DNA of 53,214 bases from an uncultured bacterium (lineage in GTDB: Bacteria; Armatimonadota; HRBIN16), in assembly GCA_938027655.1 (NCBI GenBank), contig CALJAP010000003.1:1-53214 (forward strand), in the 5' to 3' direction. The notes under the pieces are model-generated. The model ran no database searches and was not told the DNA's origin. It worked only from the letters and a program-made list of their open reading frames with translations. Positions 50,007 to 53,214 of the stretch are shown here, one piece after another. The translations under genes and the position numbers were made by a program. Position 1 is the stretch's first letter; each line of letters starts with the position of its first letter.

Positions 50007-51791
50007 ATGCATCGCAACCTGTGCACCGTGTTCGCGGAACAGGCGGACAGACAACCGCAGCACGTCGCCCTCGTGCGCATCCTGAATGGCAAAACGGTTC
50101 CCCTGACATACGGCGAGTATCTGCAGCGTGTCATCCACTTGGGCGCAGGGCTGCAGGCAACGGGAGTCTCCTTTGGCGACCGCGTGCTGCTGCTCTCCGA
50201 GAACCGTCCCGAATGGGCAATCGCCGATTACGCCCTGCTCTCGCTGGGAGCGATTGTCGTGCCTGTCTATTCTTCACTGCCCGCCAACCAGATAGAGTAT
50301 CTGGCGCGAGATAGTGGCGCACGGGTGATACTGGTCTCCGATGAAAGGCAGTACCGCAAAGCGGTAGAGGTGAGCAAAGCGGTGCCCCAGCTGGAGACCA
50401 TTGTGGTCATGGACCCGCCCGCCGAACTCGCCGACAACGCGGTCAGCTTCGCCGACATCGAGCGACGTGGTGCAGAGGTTCCTGACGCTGAACGGCGATT
50501 CCGTGAGCGTATCACGCAGATACCACCCGACCACGTTGCCACCTTTATCTATACCAGCGGCACCACCGGCGAGCCGAAGGGCGCGATGCTCACCCACCAC
50601 AACCTGCTTTCCAATGTGGATGCCTGCCTGCAAATCATCGACGCCGGAGCGGACGACGTGTTCCTCTCTTTCCTACCCCTCAGCCATGTTTTCGAGCGGA
50701 TGGGAGGGCATTTCACCGCCGTCGCCTGCGGCGCGACCGTCTATTACTGCGAAACGCTGTTTACCATCGCCCGCGACATGCAAATCGCCCAACCAACGGT
50801 GATGCTGGCAGTGCCTCGCCTCTTCGACAGCATCCGCGACCGCATCATGGAGAACGTCACCAAACAGCCCCCGTTCCGCCGACGTATCTTCCACTGGGCG
50901 TTCCGAAACGCCTCCAAAGCGGCGCAGGCAGTGCGCGGCGAACGACGCTGGACACCCTGGCTGCGCCTCAAGTACCGCCTGGCAGACCACCTGGTGCTGC
51001 ACAGGGTGCGTGAGCTGACCGGCGGACGCCTGCGCTTCTTCATATCGGGCGGCGCGGCACTGGGCAAACACAACGCCGAGTTCTTCCACGCCTTCGGCAT
51101 CCTGATACTGGAAGGCTATGGGCTCACCGAAACTTCCCCAGTGGTCGCCGTAAACCGCCCCAACGACTACCGCTTCGGCACGGTGGGTAAACCCATCCCA
51201 GGCGTAGAGGTGCGCATCGCCGAAGACGGAGAGATACTGGTTCGCGGACCAAATATCATGCTGGGCTACTACAACAAACCTGCCGAGACCGCAGAAGCGA
51301 TTGACCCCGATGGCTGGTTTCACACCGGCGACCTAGGCTCGCTGGATGCCGAAGGCTTCCTGCGCATCACCGGACGCAAGAAGGACATCATTGTGCTTGC
51401 GAACGGCAAAAACGTTGCTCCTGTGCCTATCGAGGAACAACTGAAAACCAGCCCCTACATCTCCGAAGCGGTGCTGTTCGGCGACGAGCAGGATGTGATC
51501 ACCGCCCTTATCGTGCCCAACTTCGAGAGAACGCGCGAATGGGCGAAGATGCAGGGCTTGCTGGTGCAGGGTGACGCTGAGCTGGTGGCTCTGCCCGAAG
51601 TGAAGCAGCTCATTAAGCGAGAGATCGACCGCCTGACCTCCCACCTAGCCGAGTTCGAGAAGGTGCGTCGGTTCACCCTGCTCGACCATCCCTTCAGCAT
51701 CGAGACGGGCGAGCTCACCCCCACGCTGAAGGTGCGCCGACATTTCATCAAACAGCGCTACGCGAAGGAGCTGGAGGCGATGCGGCGATGA
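50007..51791 (+). CDS. Long-chain fatty-acid--CoA ligase
   Basis: The 594-residue adenylate-forming enzyme activates fatty acids to acyl-CoA. Motifs: FIYTSGTTGEPKGAMLTHHN (ATP/AMP binding, about 175), FLPLSHVFERMGG (about 215, typical of long-chain types), GYGLTETSPVVAVN (about 370), GWFHTGDLGSLDAEGFLRITGRKK (about 435) and the C-terminal catalytic-lysine region TPTLKVRR (about 575). GGGAGGG precedes ATG 50007; the in-frame start at 49992 lies before that site. The last 44 bases overlap the convergent lipid-kinase gene. Confidence 0.93.
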   Translation: MHRNLCTVFAEQADRQPQHVALVRILNGKTVPLTYGEYLQRVIHLGAGLQATGVSFGDRVLLLSENRPEWAIADYALLSLGAIVVPVYSSLPANQIEYLARDSGARVILVSDERQYRKAVEVSKAVPQLETIVVMDPPAELADNAVSFADIERRGAEVPDAERRFRERITQIPPDHVATFIYTSGTTGEPKGAMLTHHNLLSNVDACLQIIDAGADDVFLSFLPLSHVFERMGGHFTAVACGATVYYCETLFTIARDMQIAQPTVMLAVPRLFDSIRDRIMENVTKQPPFRRRIFHWAFRNASKAAQAVRGERRWTPWLRLKYRLADHLVLHRVRELTGGRLRFFISGGAALGKHNAEFFHAFGILILEGYGLTETSPVVAVNRPNDYRFGTVGKPIPGVEVRIAEDGEILVRGPNIMLGYYNKPAETAEAIDPDGWFHTGDLGSLDAEGFLRITGRKKDIIVLANGKNVAPVPIEEQLKTSPYISEAVLFGDEQDVITALIVPNFERTREWAKMQGLLVQGDAELVALPEVKQLIKREIDRLTSHLAEFEKVRRFTLLDHPFSIETGELTPTLKVRRHFIKQRYAKELEAMRR

Positions 51792-52692
51792 CCCGCAGGG
51801 CGCGTGGCAAAAGGTGAACGTCCATTGGCGTTTCGCCCACCAGCTCCCCATCGCACTGAACATACTGGGGCGAGAAGGCTTCCACGCGCACCGACCGGGC
51901 GCGAGCGAAGCGGAGATGGGGACAATCCCCAGCTCTGCCCCAAAGAACATCCCATAGCACGCGCCATATCTTCCTCTGCCAGCGTGTATCAGCGGGAAAC
52001 CACACGAGGTCTAGTTCGCCGTCGTCAGTGCGGGCAGAGGGGGCAATCACCGTAAACCATCCGTAGCGCGAGGTGTTGGACACCACCAGCAGCACCGCCT
52101 CTACCTCTCGCGTCTCCGCCCCAACGCTCACCCGGTAGCGAGTCGGTTGGTAACCCCTCAGTTCGCGCAAGCCTGTCCAGATGAAGGCAAACACACCCCA
52201 CCGCTTTTTTAGCCCCTCCGGAACACGAGGCAGCACATACGCATCGAAACCCGTGCTTGCCATCAGCGCGAAGGGACGGTCGTTGACTACGCCCACGTCC
52301 ATCTGCCGAACCTCTCCCGCCTGTAACGCCTGCAGGCATCCCCATAACGCCCTTCGTCCCAACGGGTAGCCCAGCTCCCGTGCCAACACATTGCTCGTGC
52401 CAAGGGGTAACAACGCCAGCGCGGTTGGGCTGTGTGCCAGTGCGGGCAGCACCGCGTGTACACTACCGTCTCCTCCAGCCACGACCAGCACTTCACCCCC
52501 GCTCAGGCAAAACTGTGTGGCGTGTAACAGGGCATCCTCGGCAGACGGAGCCATCACCACCCGACAGGGCACGCCAAGGGAAGCAACCACTTTCTGCCAG
52601 TCGATATGCGCTGCCCTTCCCCCACCCGCCTGCGGGTTGACGAGGAAGAGTATCTGTGGAGAGGTTATCCTTGGTACTCTGCCGCACGTCAT
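51748..52692 (-). CDS. Diacylglycerol-kinase-family lipid kinase
   Basis: The 314-residue protein has the DAGK catalytic domain: ILFLVNPQAGGGRA (14-27), VVAGGDGSVHAVLPAL (71-86, the GGDG ATP site), LLPLGTSNVLARELG (95-108) and a C-terminal beta domain with VIAPSARTDDGELDLVWF and VQCDGE. It phosphorylates a lipid such as diacylglycerol, in the manner of DgkB or YegS, at the membrane. No ribosome site precedes the ATG, but a TATGCT box ends six bases before it, suggesting a leaderless mRNA. It overlaps the acyl-CoA ligase gene by 44 bases. Confidence 0.9.
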   Translation of the reverse strand: MTCGRVPRITSPQILFLVNPQAGGGRAAHIDWQKVVASLGVPCRVVMAPSAEDALLHATQFCLSGGEVLVVAGGDGSVHAVLPALAHSPTALALLPLGTSNVLARELGYPLGRRALWGCLQALQAGEVRQMDVGVVNDRPFALMASTGFDAYVLPRVPEGLKKRWGVFAFIWTGLRELRGYQPTRYRVSVGAETREVEAVLLVVSNTSRYGWFTVIAPSARTDDGELDLVWFPADTRWQRKIWRVLWDVLWGRAGDCPHLRFARARSVRVEAFSPQYVQCDGELVGETPMDVHLLPRALRVIAASPPAPSRSAV

Positions 52693-52698
52693 TATTTG

Positions 52699-52704
52699 AG
52701 CATA
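52699..52704 (-). promoter_or_regulatory. -10 box directly before the lipid-kinase gene
   Basis: Minus-strand TATGCT ends six bases before the ATG at 52692; transcription would start at the start codon itself. No -35 consensus is seen. Confidence 0.45.
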
Positions 52705-52734
52705 AGCAAATTGTTTCCGATTGCCCGCTATTCT

Positions 52735-52790
52735 GCAGACGCAACCTCCCGGTTGCGCTGCCTTTGCGCAGGCTAAAGCTCGCAGCTACA
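52735..52790. repeat. Palindromic repeat pair
   Basis: GCAACCTCCCGGTTGC (52741-52756) and a decayed GCAGGCTAAAGCTCGC ending in AGCTAC (about 52768-52789) are one copy of each core type of the repeat family described at 31825 and 37745. Confidence 0.7.
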
Positions 52791-52890
52791 CGGTGATTGG
52801 ACAGTGTATCTTATATAGCACGCTTTACCGCATGCGTCAAGGCAGGAGACAAAGCCACCATCCAGCAAATCGTACTTACTCACAACATAA

Positions 52891-53160
52891 GAGCAGGTTG
52901 CGTGCCTTTGGCGCAGGCTAAAGCCTGCGGCTACAAGGATGATTCATAAGAGCAGGACGATGCGACTCGTACTTCACCACACCTGATTATTTGGATACCA
53001 GCGGAGCAGGTTGCGTGCCTTTGGCGCAGGCTACGGGGATGATTCATAAGAGCAGGCGACGATGCGACTCGTACTTCGCCACACGTGATTATTTGGATAC
53101 CAGCGGAGCAGGTTGCGTGCCTTTGGCGCAGGCTAAAGCCTGCGGCTACGGGGATGATTC
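52891..53160. repeat. Tandem repeat of about 110 bases
   Basis: Three copies begin GAGCAGGTTGCGTGCCTTTG at 52891, 53004 and 53106 (steps of 113 and 102 bases). Each contains GGCGCAGGCTA, a palindromic GCAGGCT-AA-AGCCTGC core, GATGATTCATA and, after it, GCGACTCGTACTTC and TGATTATTTGGATACC; the third copy breaks off after GATGATTCATA. Copy two lacks 13 bases of the palindrome between two GGCTA words, as expected from replication slippage. No gene is seen from 52705 to the window end. Confidence 0.85.
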
Positions 53161-53186
53161 ATATTGCCATGACGCTTCCGATGCCC

Positions 53187-53214
53187 TGTCATTCTGAGCG
53201 AGGCGAACAATCTC
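53187..53214 (-). repeat. Interspersed GAGATT...TTCGC element, end of window
   Basis: The reverse complement begins GAGATTGTTCGCCTCGC and ends AGAATGACA, close to the element at 31759-31786. It may continue past the window edge. Confidence 0.5.

Noticed and set aside
52891-53160. CRISPR array
   Set aside because: Copies are about 110 bases, few, nearly contiguous and without unique spacers; no cas gene is present.
52991-53197. 68-codon ORF at the window end
   Set aside because: It is a translation of the tandem repeat (repeated DTSGAGCVPLAQA) with no ribosome site.

Overview
The window looks like a chromosomal segment of a moderately GC-rich, Gram-negative-type (diderm) bacterium. LpxK (lipid A 4'-kinase), MreBCD, a Tat-type export signal, a membrane H+-pyrophosphatase and secreted carbohydrate-active proteins (DUF1343/GH171 and DUF2961/GH172 types) fit a thermophilic Armatimonadota-like organism. 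That assignment is inference from gene content and repeat style, since no rRNA is present. I see no transposase, integrase, phage module or CRISPR array.

Layout. 1-720: noncoding DNA with a degenerate repeat, a tiny zinc-ribbon protein, and two tRNA genes (Ala-GGC, Lys-CTT) behind a near-consensus promoter. 723-10,313: a Tat-exported beta-helix protein (minus), then a long plus-strand run of wecG-like glycosyltransferase, greA, UDP-glucose dehydrogenase, TPR protein, tgt, HD-domain protein, recF and a DciA-like (DUF721) protein, ending in convergent overlap with lpxK. 10,416-18,907: a stand-alone HisKA-domain protein, an SRPBCC protein, an MFS transporter, a membrane-anchored unknown, mreBCD, glutamate dehydrogenase, thioredoxin reductase and an IscA/ErpA-type protein. 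19,061-25,649 (all minus): LD-carboxypeptidase, an M48-like protein lacking the zinc motif, K+-independent H+-PPase, pgk and gap. 25,766-30,315: a promoter with a structured leader RNA ahead of an HNH nuclease, a PIN-toxin remnant, hisF, a radical SAM protein, a SecD-P1-like single-TM protein and a Uma2 nuclease.

30,350-42,251: a secreted unknown, a Clp1/Grc3-type polynucleotide kinase next to a nucleotidyltransferase, a small conserved-looking protein, a LON-domain protein, NAD-type isocitrate dehydrogenase, threonine dehydrogenase, an alkaline-phosphatase-superfamily protein, a glycosyltransferase plus partner barrel protein, a short GntR regulator and a 38-aa ORF. 42,323-52,692: hypF, a G5/3D cell-wall protein followed by ksgA, GH172-like and GH171-like proteins, YjbQ, a long-chain acyl-CoA ligase and a diacylglycerol-kinase-family protein. 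The last 0.5 kb is repeat DNA.

Functional threads are envelope building and turnover (lpxK, mreBCD, ldcA, 3D protein, NamZ-like), glycolysis and pyrophosphate energetics (gap-pgk next to hppA), and RNA modification or processing (tgt, ksgA, Clp1-type kinase). The most notable unexplained signals are the leader RNA at 25,802-26,004, whose terminator loop is complementary to an upstream segment; a hairpin that pairs the start codon of a glycosyltransferase mRNA; a perfect consensus promoter with a 5' hairpin before hppA; a HisKA-only protein; and families of palindromic and tandem repeats in nearly every long intergenic gap.
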